Source: Prosthecobacter algae (GTDB lineage: Bacteria; Verrucomicrobiota; Verrucomicrobiia; Verrucomicrobiales; Verrucomicrobiaceae). From it: a DNA stretch of 64,000 nt. Positions 10,173-19,731 of the stretch are shown here, piece after piece (the stretch's first letter is position 1; every line of letters begins with the position of its first letter). The translations under genes were made by a program, and so were the position numbers. The notes under the pieces were generated by a model. The model was not told where the DNA came from. It saw nothing but the letters and a program-made list of their open reading frames with translations, and did not search any database. The stretch spans positions 372,001-436,000 of the forward strand of contig NZ_BAABIA010000004.1 of assembly GCF_039542385.1 (NCBI RefSeq). The letters are read 5' to 3'.

Positions 10173-11621
10173 ATGAGATTTGATATGCCTGCACCTTTCC
10201 GAACTGTCCGCTCTCTGGCTCTGGCGCTGACGACCCTCGCCTTTGCCACTGCCCAGGCTGATGTGAATGCGCCTGAAGAAGGCAAGCCGGGCTTCATCGG
10301 ACGAGTGCTGAACTTTGGGAAAAAGAAGGAAGAAGCACCGCCGCCGCCTCCCCCTGCACCTGTGGTGGTGGAGAAGCCGAAGCCTGCCACCCCCGGCCCA
10401 AAGCCAAAGGTGACCACCATCAAGCCAAAGTCTGGCAGCAGCAGTTCCAAGTCATCCGGCACGGCTGCCAAAAAGACCACCCCGGCAAAGAAATCCACCC
10501 CAGCTCCTGCGGTGGCCAAAAAGACTGAGACGCCAGCCGCCAAGCCAGCGACTGAGGAAAAGGCGATGGCGGGCAAAGATAACGACAGCGATGGCGAATT
10601 CGGCCATGCCAAGGATGACGACAAGCCTGAAGAGACCAAGCCGACAGCCCCCACAGCCCCGGCCCGCCCGGAGGTGGCGACCAAGCTGCCTTCCAACTCG
10701 GGCTGGCAGATTGTGAAGATCAATGGCCGTGACTACATCACGGGCGAGAGCATGCATCTTTTCTACCGTTTCAGTTCCTACAAGGTTGAAGGCAAACATG
10801 TGTGGTTCCGCTCGAACAACCTCATTCTAAAGGGCACCATCGGCAGTCAGGAACTGCTGATCAACAACATCAAATTCATCCTCAGCTATCCGGTGCAGGA
10901 ATCCGGAGGTCGTGCCCTGTTTTCCCGGATTGACCTGTGCAAGCTGATTGATCCCGTCCTACGGCCTACCTACATCACGGATGCAGAGCCCTTTGACACC
11001 GTGGTGGTGGATGCCGGACATGGCGGCCATGATGCCGGTGCGCGTGGCATTTATGGTTATGAAAAGGACTTTGCCCTGAAAATGGCCGAGGTGCTGAAAC
11101 GGGAGCTGACCCGGCGCGGATTTAAAGTGATCATGACTCGCAGCACCGATACTTTTATTTCTCTGAGCGGGCGTGTGGCGGTGGCCAATGCGACGCCCAA
11201 CAGCATTTTCCTGAGCCTGCATTTCAACTCGGGGCCTAACAGTGTGGCCAGCGGGATCGAGACCTTTGCCCTCACACCTCAAGGTAGCTCGGCCAGCCTG
11301 GAGCGTGGTGGCGGCTACAATGCGGGCGGGCTGACTGGGAATTCCCATGATTCTGCCAATATCGCTCTGGCGACGGCGGTGCATGCGATGGTGATCAGCA
11401 AGTTCAAGTTCGTTGACCGCGGCATCAAGCGTGCCCAATGGAGTGTGCTGACGGGCTGCAAGCGCCCTGGGATTCTTTTTGAAGGCGGCTTTGTGACCAA
11501 TGGCAATGAGTGCCGCCTTATCGCCTCGGACACCTATCGTCAGTCCGTCACGAGTGCCATCGCTGATGCGGTGGTGAACTACCGCACCGCCCTGCGGGGC
11601 GCGATGACGCGGTCCCGATAA
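10173..11621 (+). CDS. N-acetylmuramoyl-L-alanine amidase (Amidase_3) with proline/lysine-rich linker
   Basis: 482 residues. Signal peptide (about 1-28, ending ATAQA); then a long low-complexity Pro/Ala/Lys/Thr linker to about residue 165 with a run of seven prolines; a middle region (about 170-265) resembling the N-terminal domain seen before Amidase_3 in some Gram-negatives; then the catalytic domain (about 270-470) with VVDAGHGGHDAGA (first Zn histidine), YEKDFAL (glutamate), SLHFNSG (second Zn ligand) and a late ILFEGGF glutamate. It cleaves the bond between muramic acid and the stem peptide in the periplasm, as in cell separation. ATG 10173 or 10185 are both possible starts; the open frame farther upstream is antisense to the neighbouring gene. 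Confidence 0.9.
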   Translation: MRFDMPAPFRTVRSLALALTTLAFATAQADVNAPEEGKPGFIGRVLNFGKKKEEAPPPPPPAPVVVEKPKPATPGPKPKVTTIKPKSGSSSSKSSGTAAKKTTPAKKSTPAPAVAKKTETPAAKPATEEKAMAGKDNDSDGEFGHAKDDDKPEETKPTAPTAPARPEVATKLPSNSGWQIVKINGRDYITGESMHLFYRFSSYKVEGKHVWFRSNNLILKGTIGSQELLINNIKFILSYPVQESGGRALFSRIDLCKLIDPVLRPTYITDAEPFDTVVVDAGHGGHDAGARGIYGYEKDFALKMAEVLKRELTRRGFKVIMTRSTDTFISLSGRVAVANATPNSIFLSLHFNSGPNSVASGIETFALTPQGSSASLERGGGYNAGGLTGNSHDSANIALATAVHAMVISKFKFVDRGIKRAQWSVLTGCKRPGILFEGGFVTNGNECRLIASDTYRQSVTSAIADAVVNYRTALRGAMTRSR

Positions 11622-11717
11622 GCCGGGCGGTGGCAGGAAGATGCTAAAGTTGCCAAAAGTGATGCGCTTGTGAGCAGGTGGAGGGCATACTGACAGGAAT
11701 CCGCCTTTCGGAGCGTG

Positions 11718-14693
11718 ATGTCCTGCATGTTGCTCAAGGACACTCCCGCCCTCCTGCTGTTTTTTTTGACGGCCAGTCTGTCTGTCCAGTCGGCTGACCT
11801 GCCGCCTGATAAGGGGGAGAAAATCCCGCCTGAGGGGCTGCGTGAGACGGTGGTGAAGCGGGCTGCCAATCTGCCCGAAGCGCCTGCCCATGCGTTGCCG
11901 GATGGGTTTGTCCTCAGCACGGTCGCAGCGGCTCCTTTGGTCACGCATCCCATCATGGGCTGTGTGGACGACCAGGGTCGCCTTTACATCGGGGATGCCG
12001 TGGGGGTGAACTGGAACAAGGCGCAACTGGAGAAGAATCCGCCCAACCGGGTTTTGCTGCTGGAGGATGAGGACCGAGACGGTGTGTATGACCGGAGCAC
12101 GGTCTTTGCGGACAAGATGACTTTCCCCCAAGGCGCGGCCTGGCTGGATGGCAGCCTGTATGTGTGCAGCCCTCCGGGCCTGTGGAAGCTGACGGACAAA
12201 GATAAGGATGGGGTGGCCGAAGAGCGGGAGATGATCGTCAGCGGCTTTGACTACACGGGAAATGCGGCCGATGTGCATGGCCCGAAGGTGCATCCCAACG
12301 GTCGCCTTTACTGGTGCCACGGGCGCAAAGGACATGCGGCTGCTGGCAAGGATGGCAAGGTGGTGCATGAGGGCAAGGCCAGCGGCATCTGGTCCTGCAA
12401 GCCTGATGGCAGCGATGTGCAATGGCACTCGCTGGGCTGCGCTGACAATCCGACGGGGCTGGCCTTCACCCCGAAGGGGGACATCCTGGGCACCTGCAAT
12501 CTCTACTACAGCAATCCGCGCGGAGACACCCTGATGCACTGGCTCTATGGCGGCGTGTATGAGCGGGCGGACCAGATGCAGGCCATTGCCGGACTGCCGC
12601 GCACGCTGGACACCATGCCCGTGGTCCATAACTTTGGCCACGTGGCGGTGAGCGGTTGCGCTTTTGCCTCTATCGAAGGGCAACGAGCCGGCCAGGAGGC
12701 CCTGCAACTGTATGTGACGCATTTCAACACGCAGCGCCTTGTCCGTATGGAACTGACCCCCAGCGGCTCCACTTTCAAGGCGACGGAGAATGAATTTCTC
12801 AAGATCAGCCATCCGGACGTGCATCTCACCGATGTGATCGAAGACCGCGACGGATCGCTGCTGGTCCTCAATACAGGGGGCTGGTTTCGCATCGGCTGTC
12901 CATCGTCGCTGATGGCAAAGCCGGACATGCTAGGCAGCGTTTATCGGATCCGTGGGACGAAGAAGGGCGTCGTGGCATCGAATGAAACGGTGCTGCCCAA
13001 ACTGCAGGTGGCGGATCTGAAATCGCGGGATCTGCGGGTGCGGCGTCAGGCGCTGGAATGGCTGGCCCAATCTGACAAGCACGATCTCTCTGCGGAGGAG
13101 CTGATTGCCGTGCTTGGAGATTTGCCAGATCCCGCTTTGGAACATGCGGCCATCTTGGCTTGCTCTCGGGTGCTGCACCTGGAATCGGGTGCGAAGACCT
13201 TTCTCCGCAGTGCCATTCTGCGTCATGAGGCAGCACGGAAGATCGGTGCTGCCAAACTGAGTGCCGAGGCCAAGGCGGGCCTTGAAGCCAAGGAGGGACG
13301 CTTTGCCAGTCCTGAGTTTTTGGCGCGTGTGCTGAAGGTCGCCGACCTTTGCGGGGTGAAGGATGAGGTGTTCCAAACACTCGTCATCCGGGGGGCGGTT
13401 CACCCTGAAGCGGCCCTTTTTAAAACAGCCATGGGCATGGCCGCCCGTGATTCTGAGCTGACCCGTCAGGTGATCGGCAAGCTGGCCGGGCAACTGCCTG
13501 CCAAGGATGCCGGAGTCACTGAGAAAAAGCTTTCGGTTCTGGTTTCTCAAATTGAGGTTTTCATTCCTAGTGCCCTGGGCGAACCGGCGGCTCGGGAACT
13601 GCTGACACAGATGCTGGTTTCTTATGAGGATCTTTTGCGGCAGTGCGCTTTGCGCCTTCTGGCGGGCCAGACTTCCTGGGTGACCCATGAGGCCTGGCTG
13701 GAACCTTTGAGCCAGCGTTTAGCCACGGCACCGACGCCACTGTTGCTGGATGCGATCAAGAAGCAGAAGTCACCTTACTTTGATGCTTCTTTGCAGGCCT
13801 TGGCGGCGAATGAGAAACTGCCCGTCTCCATCCGGCTGAAGGCGGTGGATGCAGCGCGGAATGTGAAGCTCACGGGAGACGTGTTTGAAATGGTGAAGGG
13901 GGTGCTGGCGGATGCGGCCTCTTCTCCGGCAGCACGGATTCAGGCGGCAGGAATGATGGCGGCTGCACCTTTGACGAAGGAGCAACTGATCGCTGTAGCT
14001 CCGCTGCTGGCATCGGTGGGACCGGTGGAACTCAAGTCGCTGCTGCCTTTGGCGCGGAAGACGAAGGATGCGGACGCCGGGCGGGTGCTGGCGGGAGAGA
14101 TTGCCAAGAACCCCTCCATCGGCAGTCAGCAGGAAAGCCTTTATCGCACAGCTTTCAGTGATCACTCACCGGAGGTCTTTGAGACCATTTTGCATCCGGC
14201 ATATGAGAAGGCTACGGTGGCGATGGAGGCCAAGAAACGCCAACTGGGACCGCTGGCAGAGCGAGTGGCTGAAAAGGGACGGGTGACAGAGGGACGGAAA
14301 CACTTTGAGTTAGGCAAGGGCACCTGCATTGCCTGCCACAAGATCGGGGCAGTGGGGCGGGCGCTGGGGCCGGACCTGTCCAAGATCGGCGCCATCCGCA
14401 CAGAGCGGGATTTGCTGGAGAGCATTCTTTTCCCGAGCAACACCCTGGCCAGGGACTATGAGGCACACATCATCGAGACCCGCGATGGGCAGAGTACACT
14501 GGGGGTGATTCGCAGTCACACTGCCGAAGGTCTGCTGCTCATGGATGTGGCTGGGCAGGAGAAGACCGTGGCGCATGACCTCATCATTTCCGACACGACT
14601 TTGACGACGAGCCTGATGCCGATGGGGCTGGATGCGACCCTGCCCGAGCAGGAGCTTTTGGATCTGGTGGCCTATTTGCTCAGCCTGAAGTGA
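11718..14693 (+). CDS. PVC-type haem-binding protein: dehydrogenase-like propeller, HEAT-like repeats, cytochrome c
   Basis: About 991 residues. A signal peptide ends near SVQSA. Residues about 60-410 form a beta-propeller of the membrane-bound dehydrogenase type (PLVTHPIMGCVDDQGRLYIG, DRDGVYDRSTVFAD, HPNGRLYWCHG, VIEDRDGSLLVLNTGGW). About 430-840 are helical HEAT-like repeats (RDLRVRRQALEWLA). The C terminus has CIACH with GPDLSKIG and a conserved end (DLVAYLLSL), as in the PVC-type haem-binding CxxCH family. These proteins are abundant in Planctomycetes and Verrucomicrobia and are presumed periplasmic redox enzymes; the substrate is unknown. GGAG at 11710 precedes the ATG at 11718; GTG 11715 and ATG 11727 are alternatives. 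Confidence 0.88.
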   Translation: MSCMLLKDTPALLLFFLTASLSVQSADLPPDKGEKIPPEGLRETVVKRAANLPEAPAHALPDGFVLSTVAAAPLVTHPIMGCVDDQGRLYIGDAVGVNWNKAQLEKNPPNRVLLLEDEDRDGVYDRSTVFADKMTFPQGAAWLDGSLYVCSPPGLWKLTDKDKDGVAEEREMIVSGFDYTGNAADVHGPKVHPNGRLYWCHGRKGHAAAGKDGKVVHEGKASGIWSCKPDGSDVQWHSLGCADNPTGLAFTPKGDILGTCNLYYSNPRGDTLMHWLYGGVYERADQMQAIAGLPRTLDTMPVVHNFGHVAVSGCAFASIEGQRAGQEALQLYVTHFNTQRLVRMELTPSGSTFKATENEFLKISHPDVHLTDVIEDRDGSLLVLNTGGWFRIGCPSSLMAKPDMLGSVYRIRGTKKGVVASNETVLPKLQVADLKSRDLRVRRQALEWLAQSDKHDLSAEELIAVLGDLPDPALEHAAILACSRVLHLESGAKTFLRSAILRHEAARKIGAAKLSAEAKAGLEAKEGRFASPEFLARVLKVADLCGVKDEVFQTLVIRGAVHPEAALFKTAMGMAARDSELTRQVIGKLAGQLPAKDAGVTEKKLSVLVSQIEVFIPSALGEPAARELLTQMLVSYEDLLRQCALRLLAGQTSWVTHEAWLEPLSQRLATAPTPLLLDAIKKQKSPYFDASLQALAANEKLPVSIRLKAVDAARNVKLTGDVFEMVKGVLADAASSPAARIQAAGMMAAAPLTKEQLIAVAPLLASVGPVELKSLLPLARKTKDADAGRVLAGEIAKNPSIGSQQESLYRTAFSDHSPEVFETILHPAYEKATVAMEAKKRQLGPLAERVAEKGRVTEGRKHFELGKGTCIACHKIGAVGRALGPDLSKIGAIRTERDLLESILFPSNTLARDYEAHIIETRDGQSTLGVIRSHTAEGLLLMDVAGQEKTVAHDLIISDTTLTTSLMPMGLDATLPEQELLDLVAYLLSLK

Positions 14694-14760
14694 GGCCGAG
14701 GCCGGGTGCGATACTTGCATGGGGGCTTGCCCTGGGGCGCGGTCCCCTTTAACCTGAGGC

Positions 14761-15777
14761 ATGGCTGCTTCCAGACCTCCCAGTCTCCCGTTCCCGAATC
14801 CTTCGAATCTCAGGATCAATCCAGGCCGCATTTTGCTGGGCGTGCTGGCCCTGCTAGTCGCCATTGGGGCGCTGACGAGCTTTTATCAAGTGCCTGCCAA
14901 CTCGGTGGGGGTGGTGCAGAGATTTGGCAAGTATCTGGATACGACGCCGCCAGGATTGAATTTTAAGCTGCCCTTCGGTGTGGACAGGGTCACGCAGGTG
15001 GAGACACTCCGCCAGTTGAAGCTGGAATTTGGCTATGAGACACCGGGTGCCACGAACGAATACCAGTTCAATCCAGACTATAACGAGCGTGAGAATGAAA
15101 AGAACATGGTCACGGGGGATCTGAATGCGGCCGTGGTGGAGTGGGTGGTGCAGTTTCACATCGAAGAAGCACGGGATTACGTCTTCAATTTCCTGGAGCC
15201 GCAGGCGACGCTGCGTGACATGTCAGAGGCGGTGATGCGGGAGGTCATTGGTGACCGTTCGATCGATGAGGTGCTGACTGTTGGGCGTCAGGAGATCGAA
15301 GTGAAGGCTTTGGAGCGTCTGCAAGTCATTGTACATGCGCTGAAAATGGGCATCCGCATTGACCAGATCCAGCTTGGCAATGTGAATCCGCCTGCGGAAG
15401 TGAAGGACAGCTTTGACGAGGTGAACCGGGCCCAGCAGCAGAAGGAATCTTCGATCAACCAGGCGAATGGTGAATACAATCGCGTGATCCCTGAGGCCCG
15501 AGGTCTGGCGGAGCAGAGCATCACCCAGTCTGAAGGTTATGCCGCCCAGAGGGTGAATGAAGCTGAAGGGGACGCCTCAAGATTCACAGCGCTGCTGACC
15601 GAATATCAAAAGGCCCCCGAGGTGACGAAGAAGCGCATTTACCTGGAAACACTGGGCGAGGTGCTGCCGACCATCCCTGGCAAGATCATCGTGGATGACC
15701 GTGTGCCGCAGTTTCTTCCTCTCATGCATCTGCAGCAGAACCAGCCTGCCACAACCCCTGCCCGCCCTGAACGATGA
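14761..15777 (+). CDS. hflK: HflK, membrane protease modulator (SPFH/band 7)
   Basis: A 338-residue protein with a short proline-rich cytosolic N terminus, one transmembrane helix (about 24-44), then the SPFH domain starting YQVPANSVGVVQRFGKYLDTTPPGLNFKLPFG and containing VTGDLNAAVVEWVVQFHI. A long helical region follows (RAQQQKESSINQANGEYNRVIPEARG). HflK and HflC form a large periplasm-facing cage around FtsH in known systems. The stop overlaps the next ATG by four bases (15774-15777), so the HflKC pair is translationally coupled. The start is chosen as the first ATG before the membrane helix. Confidence 0.95.
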   Translation: MAASRPPSLPFPNPSNLRINPGRILLGVLALLVAIGALTSFYQVPANSVGVVQRFGKYLDTTPPGLNFKLPFGVDRVTQVETLRQLKLEFGYETPGATNEYQFNPDYNERENEKNMVTGDLNAAVVEWVVQFHIEEARDYVFNFLEPQATLRDMSEAVMREVIGDRSIDEVLTVGRQEIEVKALERLQVIVHALKMGIRIDQIQLGNVNPPAEVKDSFDEVNRAQQQKESSINQANGEYNRVIPEARGLAEQSITQSEGYAAQRVNEAEGDASRFTALLTEYQKAPEVTKKRIYLETLGEVLPTIPGKIIVDDRVPQFLPLMHLQQNQPATTPARPER

Positions 15778-16835
15778 AACCTTTCTTTTCACTTCTCATT
15801 CTCATCGCCCTCTTTGCGCTTTATGTGCTGGGGACGGCCAGCCTCTATACCGTCAGCGAGACGGAGCAGGTCATCATCACTCAGTTTGGCAAGCCTGTGG
15901 GCGAAGCGGTGACTGAAGCCGGGCTGCATGTGAAGGTTCCCTTCATCCAGAAGGTGAACCGTTTTGAAAAACGCATCGTCGAATGGGACGGCCCGCCTGC
16001 GAACATGCCCACGAGGGACAAGGTTTACATCGTGGTGGACAATTTTGCCCGCTGGCGCATCACGGATCCTCGTGTGTTTTATGAGAATCTGCGGGACGAA
16101 CGTGGTGCCCAATCTCGCCTCACGGACATCCTGGGCAGCGAGACCCGCAATGTCATTGCCAAGCACGACTTCATCGAGGCGGTGCGTTCGACAAAAGACC
16201 GTAAAGTGGCCCGTGATGCAAATGTGGGAACCTCTATCGCGGATGCACGCATCGGCAACCTGCCTCCTATCACGAAGGGGAGATCGGAACTGGAGAAGGA
16301 GATTTTCATGAACGCCAAAACCAAGATCCAGGATTTTGGCATTGAGCTGATGGACCTCCGCTTCAAGCGCATCAATTACAATGAATCCGTCAGCCAAACC
16401 ATCTATCAACGGATGAAGAGCGAACGAACCCAGATTGCGGAACGATTCAAATCCGAAGGGGCAGGGGAGGCGGCCAAGATTCTGGGCCAGCGCGAGCGTG
16501 ACCTAAAGCTGATCCAGTCCGAAGCCTATCGCAAGGTACAGGAGATTGAAGGGGCCGCAGATGCCAAGGCCACGGAGATTTATGCCAAGGCCTATGACGC
16601 GACGCCGCAGGCACGGGAGCTGTTTGAATTTCTCAAAACGATGGAGGCCTATAAAAAAGTGCTGACACCGGACACGAGCTTGGTCCTGAGCACGGACAGT
16701 GATTTCCTGCGTTATCTGAAATCGTCTGAAAAACCGGTGCCGGCTGCCCCGGCAGCAGGGGCTGCGACTGGTGCAGCGGGGGATGATCCTCTCCAGCGGC
16801 TGCCGACACTTTTGGACGTGGCCAACCCTCGCTAA
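15774..16835 (+). CDS. hflC: HflC, membrane protease modulator (SPFH/band 7)
   Basis: 353 residues: a transmembrane helix at about 5-25, then TVSETEQVIITQFGKPVGEAVTEAGLHVKVPFIQ, the typical HflC opening, followed by the SPFH domain and the helical region with ERFKSEGAGEAAKILGQRERDLKLIQSEAY. A small Ala/Pro-rich C-terminal tail (VPAAPAAGAATGA) is extra. It is the partner of HflK and starts within its stop codon. FtsH is not in this window. The following nuclease gene begins 10 bases after the stop, so it may be cotranscribed. Confidence 0.95.
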   Translation: MKPFFSLLILIALFALYVLGTASLYTVSETEQVIITQFGKPVGEAVTEAGLHVKVPFIQKVNRFEKRIVEWDGPPANMPTRDKVYIVVDNFARWRITDPRVFYENLRDERGAQSRLTDILGSETRNVIAKHDFIEAVRSTKDRKVARDANVGTSIADARIGNLPPITKGRSELEKEIFMNAKTKIQDFGIELMDLRFKRINYNESVSQTIYQRMKSERTQIAERFKSEGAGEAAKILGQRERDLKLIQSEAYRKVQEIEGAADAKATEIYAKAYDATPQARELFEFLKTMEAYKKVLTPDTSLVLSTDSDFLRYLKSSEKPVPAAPAAGAATGAAGDDPLQRLPTLLDVANPR

Positions 16836-16845
16836 GCCTGGCCGC

Positions 16846-19674
16846 ATGGCGACACTGACACGTCACTTTTGGGGATGGAATGTCCCGGTGCTGGAGAATG
16901 CCGTGGCGCATCTCATGCGCGGACATGAGGGAGCGGTTGCTCTGGATCTGGCGGATACGCTGCTGATCGTGCCAACCACAGAAGCCGGGCGGCGACTGAA
17001 AGAGGCGCTGGCGCGGGCCAATCCGGCCGGAGCGCTGGTGCCGTGGGTATGGACGGCTGAGCAGGCGCTGCTGCCGGTGGCTGCCCGCAAGAATGCCGCC
17101 AGCCAACTACAGTCGCAAATGGCCTGGCAGCAGGCGGTGAAGAAGGTGGAGGTTAGCCAGCTCCAGGCACTGTTCCCGCTGATGCCGGATGACATGGAGT
17201 GGGCGTGGCAGACGGAGATGGCGCGCCTGCTGGCAGATCTAAACTCCTTGTTAGGTGCGGGAGGGCTGGATTTCGCCTCTGTGGCGGAGCAGGCGGCGCA
17301 TGATGCGGGACGCTGGCGGGATCTGGCGGTGATCGAAGCTCTTTACCGCGAGGAACTTAGCAGACTGGACCTATTCGATGCCCAGTCCCTGAAGCTGAAG
17401 GGTGCGGCCCAGCCGATGCTGCCGGAAGGAGTGAGCCGTGTCCTGGTGCTGGCCGCGCCCGATTTGCTGCCGCTTTTCCATCGCTGGGTGCTTTCCTGCG
17501 GGGGTGATGTGACGGTGGCCGTGCAGGCCCCGGCGAGCATGGCCGCCACCTTTGATGACATCGGACGTCCATTGCCATCTTGCTGGGGAGAGGATGCCCA
17601 GGTGGTCGTGCCGATCACGCATGAGCGGCTGCACTTGCATCATGATGCGGCCTCGCAGGCTGCGCGCACGATCCGGCTGCTGGGTGATCTGGCCCCGCAG
17701 GCACGGGTGGCGGTGGGCGTGGGCGATCCTGAAGTGGGGGCGGTGTTGCAGGAAAAACTGGGCCTGGAAGGAGTGCGGGTGTTTGAACCTGGAGGTGTAG
17801 CTCCCGCGGAAGTGGGGTTGTGGCATGTGCTGGTGCAGATGCGCGTGCTGATGAGTTCATGCTCATGGAAAGCCTTTGCGACTTTGCTGCGGGTGCCAGA
17901 GGTGCGGGCCGCCTGGATGGGCGGGCGGAAGGATGGGATGAAACTGCTGCGGCAAGCCGATGATTTTGCGGCGTTGCACATGCCGGTCACTCTGGATCAC
18001 GCGTTGGAGCTTTGTGTGGTGTGGCCGGCGGAATGTGAACTGCTGCGACCGGTGCTGGAATCCGCCCTAGGCACGGTGAGAGAGTTGCAAAATTCTCCCC
18101 TGCCTGTGGCGGCGAGATCTTTGCTGGTGGAACTTTACGGGGAGCGTGAATTCTCTCCCGATGCTCCTCAGGATCAACTGACGACGTCATTGGCCGATGC
18201 GTGGTTGGGCTGCTGCCGTGAGATTCAGGAGGAGTCGGCGCGTTTTGGTCTGACACCGAAACCGGAGGAGGCCTTTGCTCTGTCTTTGGAGGTGCTTTCG
18301 CGCTCGCCTCTCTCGGAGCCGCGTGGGGAGATTGATCTGGTGCTCCAGGGCTGGCTGGAGCTGCTTTGGGAACCGGCACCGAATTTGGTGGTGGCTGGCC
18401 TGAATGAAGAGCATGTGCCGGGCATCCTGATCGCCCATCCGTTTCTGCCGGACCGGGTGCGGCAGCAGTTGGGCCTGCCCAGTCAGGCGACGCGTTTTGC
18501 CCGTGACGCCTACACACTCGCCGCCCTTGCCGAACAAAGAGTGTCGCAAGGAAACCTGCACGTGATGTGCGGTCAGTGGAGCGAGCGAGGGGACGCGCTG
18601 CGGCCTTCCCGGCTGCTTTTTCTATGCGATGACGCCACCCTGCCGCTGCGTGTGGGGCATCTCTTTCCCAAAGAAGAGTCCAGTGGTGCAGAGGTGCAGG
18701 AGCCTGCCCGGACACTGGCCTGGAAGCTAACTCCCAGGGTGGTGCAGCCCAAGGTGGAGACGCTTTCGCCCTCGCGCATCCGATCCTATTTGGAATGTCC
18801 ATTTCGCGACTACCTCAGCCATGAACTGCGGATGGAGGCGACGGAAGCGGGCAAACGTGAGCTGGCTGCCAATGAGTTTGGAACGCTGGCCCACCACGCC
18901 ATGCAAAAGCTGGCCAGTGACCCGCAGATGAAACGAAGCGCCGATGCGGATGCACTCGCCGGTTTCCTCATCGAAATGGCGATGGAACGGGCTCGTTTGC
19001 TTTATGGCCGACGTCCGGCCCCCTTGATCCAGTTGCAATTGGAGAGTCTGAAACAGCGGCTGAGATATGCGGCTGAGACGGAGGCGGCCGAAAGGGCTGC
19101 GGGCTGGGAGATCTATGCGGCAGAGTGGCAGCCATCTCTGGAAAAGCCGCTGCTCATCGAAGGTGCCCGCCTGACATGCAAGGTGGACCGCATTGACCGT
19201 CATGCCCATAGCGGGCATCTGCGGGTGCTGGATTTCAAAACGGCTGACAAGCTGACTCAGCCGGTGGCTGCACATGTGCGCAAGATCACGGGGCGCAGCC
19301 AGGTGCGTGAGGAGGACGAATGGAAGTGCTTTGTCCTGAAGGATGGCGTCCGTTATCAGTGGAAGGACCTGCAACTGCCGCTTTATGCGGCCGCCTTGAG
19401 TGAGCAGGGGTTGCGGCCGGACAGTGTGGGCTACTTTGCACTGCCCAAGAGTGTGCAGGATACCAAGGTGGCGCTTTGGGAGGGTTTCTGCGATGAGTGG
19501 GTGGAGCATGCCCTTGCTTGTGCGGCGGAGGTTGTCCGCCGTCTGCGTGACGGGGTGTTTTGGCCGCCTGCCAGCAAGGCCTACAGGAGACCTTTTGATG
19601 AGCTGTTTCTGAATGATTTTTCAGACAGTACAGACTGGGCAGAGGCTCCAGCGGAGATGACATCGCCGCAGTAG
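16846..19674 (+). CDS. AddB-like helicase-fold protein with PD-(D/E)XK nuclease domain
   Basis: About 942 residues. The N-terminal part resembles the degenerate helicase of AddB/RecC-like proteins (LIVPTTEAGRRLKEAL near the start; LVVAGLNEEHVPGILIAHPF in the middle). The C-terminal third is a RecB-type PD-(D/E)XK nuclease: LSPSRIRSYLECPFRDYL, EFGTLAHHAMQKL, LTCKVDRIDRH and VLDFKTAD carry the catalytic D and K. The C-terminal cysteine cluster that forms the Fe-S lock in classical AddB is not present; the matching region (VFWPPASKAYRRPFDELF) has no cysteines. A role in double-strand break end processing is inferred; no AddA-like partner is in the window. The start at 16846 follows hflC by 10 bases; the longer frame overlaps hflC. 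Confidence 0.8.
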   Translation: MATLTRHFWGWNVPVLENAVAHLMRGHEGAVALDLADTLLIVPTTEAGRRLKEALARANPAGALVPWVWTAEQALLPVAARKNAASQLQSQMAWQQAVKKVEVSQLQALFPLMPDDMEWAWQTEMARLLADLNSLLGAGGLDFASVAEQAAHDAGRWRDLAVIEALYREELSRLDLFDAQSLKLKGAAQPMLPEGVSRVLVLAAPDLLPLFHRWVLSCGGDVTVAVQAPASMAATFDDIGRPLPSCWGEDAQVVVPITHERLHLHHDAASQAARTIRLLGDLAPQARVAVGVGDPEVGAVLQEKLGLEGVRVFEPGGVAPAEVGLWHVLVQMRVLMSSCSWKAFATLLRVPEVRAAWMGGRKDGMKLLRQADDFAALHMPVTLDHALELCVVWPAECELLRPVLESALGTVRELQNSPLPVAARSLLVELYGEREFSPDAPQDQLTTSLADAWLGCCREIQEESARFGLTPKPEEAFALSLEVLSRSPLSEPRGEIDLVLQGWLELLWEPAPNLVVAGLNEEHVPGILIAHPFLPDRVRQQLGLPSQATRFARDAYTLAALAEQRVSQGNLHVMCGQWSERGDALRPSRLLFLCDDATLPLRVGHLFPKEESSGAEVQEPARTLAWKLTPRVVQPKVETLSPSRIRSYLECPFRDYLSHELRMEATEAGKRELAANEFGTLAHHAMQKLASDPQMKRSADADALAGFLIEMAMERARLLYGRRPAPLIQLQLESLKQRLRYAAETEAAERAAGWEIYAAEWQPSLEKPLLIEGARLTCKVDRIDRHAHSGHLRVLDFKTADKLTQPVAAHVRKITGRSQVREEDEWKCFVLKDGVRYQWKDLQLPLYAAALSEQGLRPDSVGYFALPKSVQDTKVALWEGFCDEWVEHALACAAEVVRRLRDGVFWPPASKAYRRPFDELFLNDFSDSTDWAEAPAEMTSPQ

Positions 19675-19731
19675 TGAGGACAGCATTTTTGCAGATGTGC
19701 CGGAATCTTTGACTCAGCGGAATTTAAGGGC

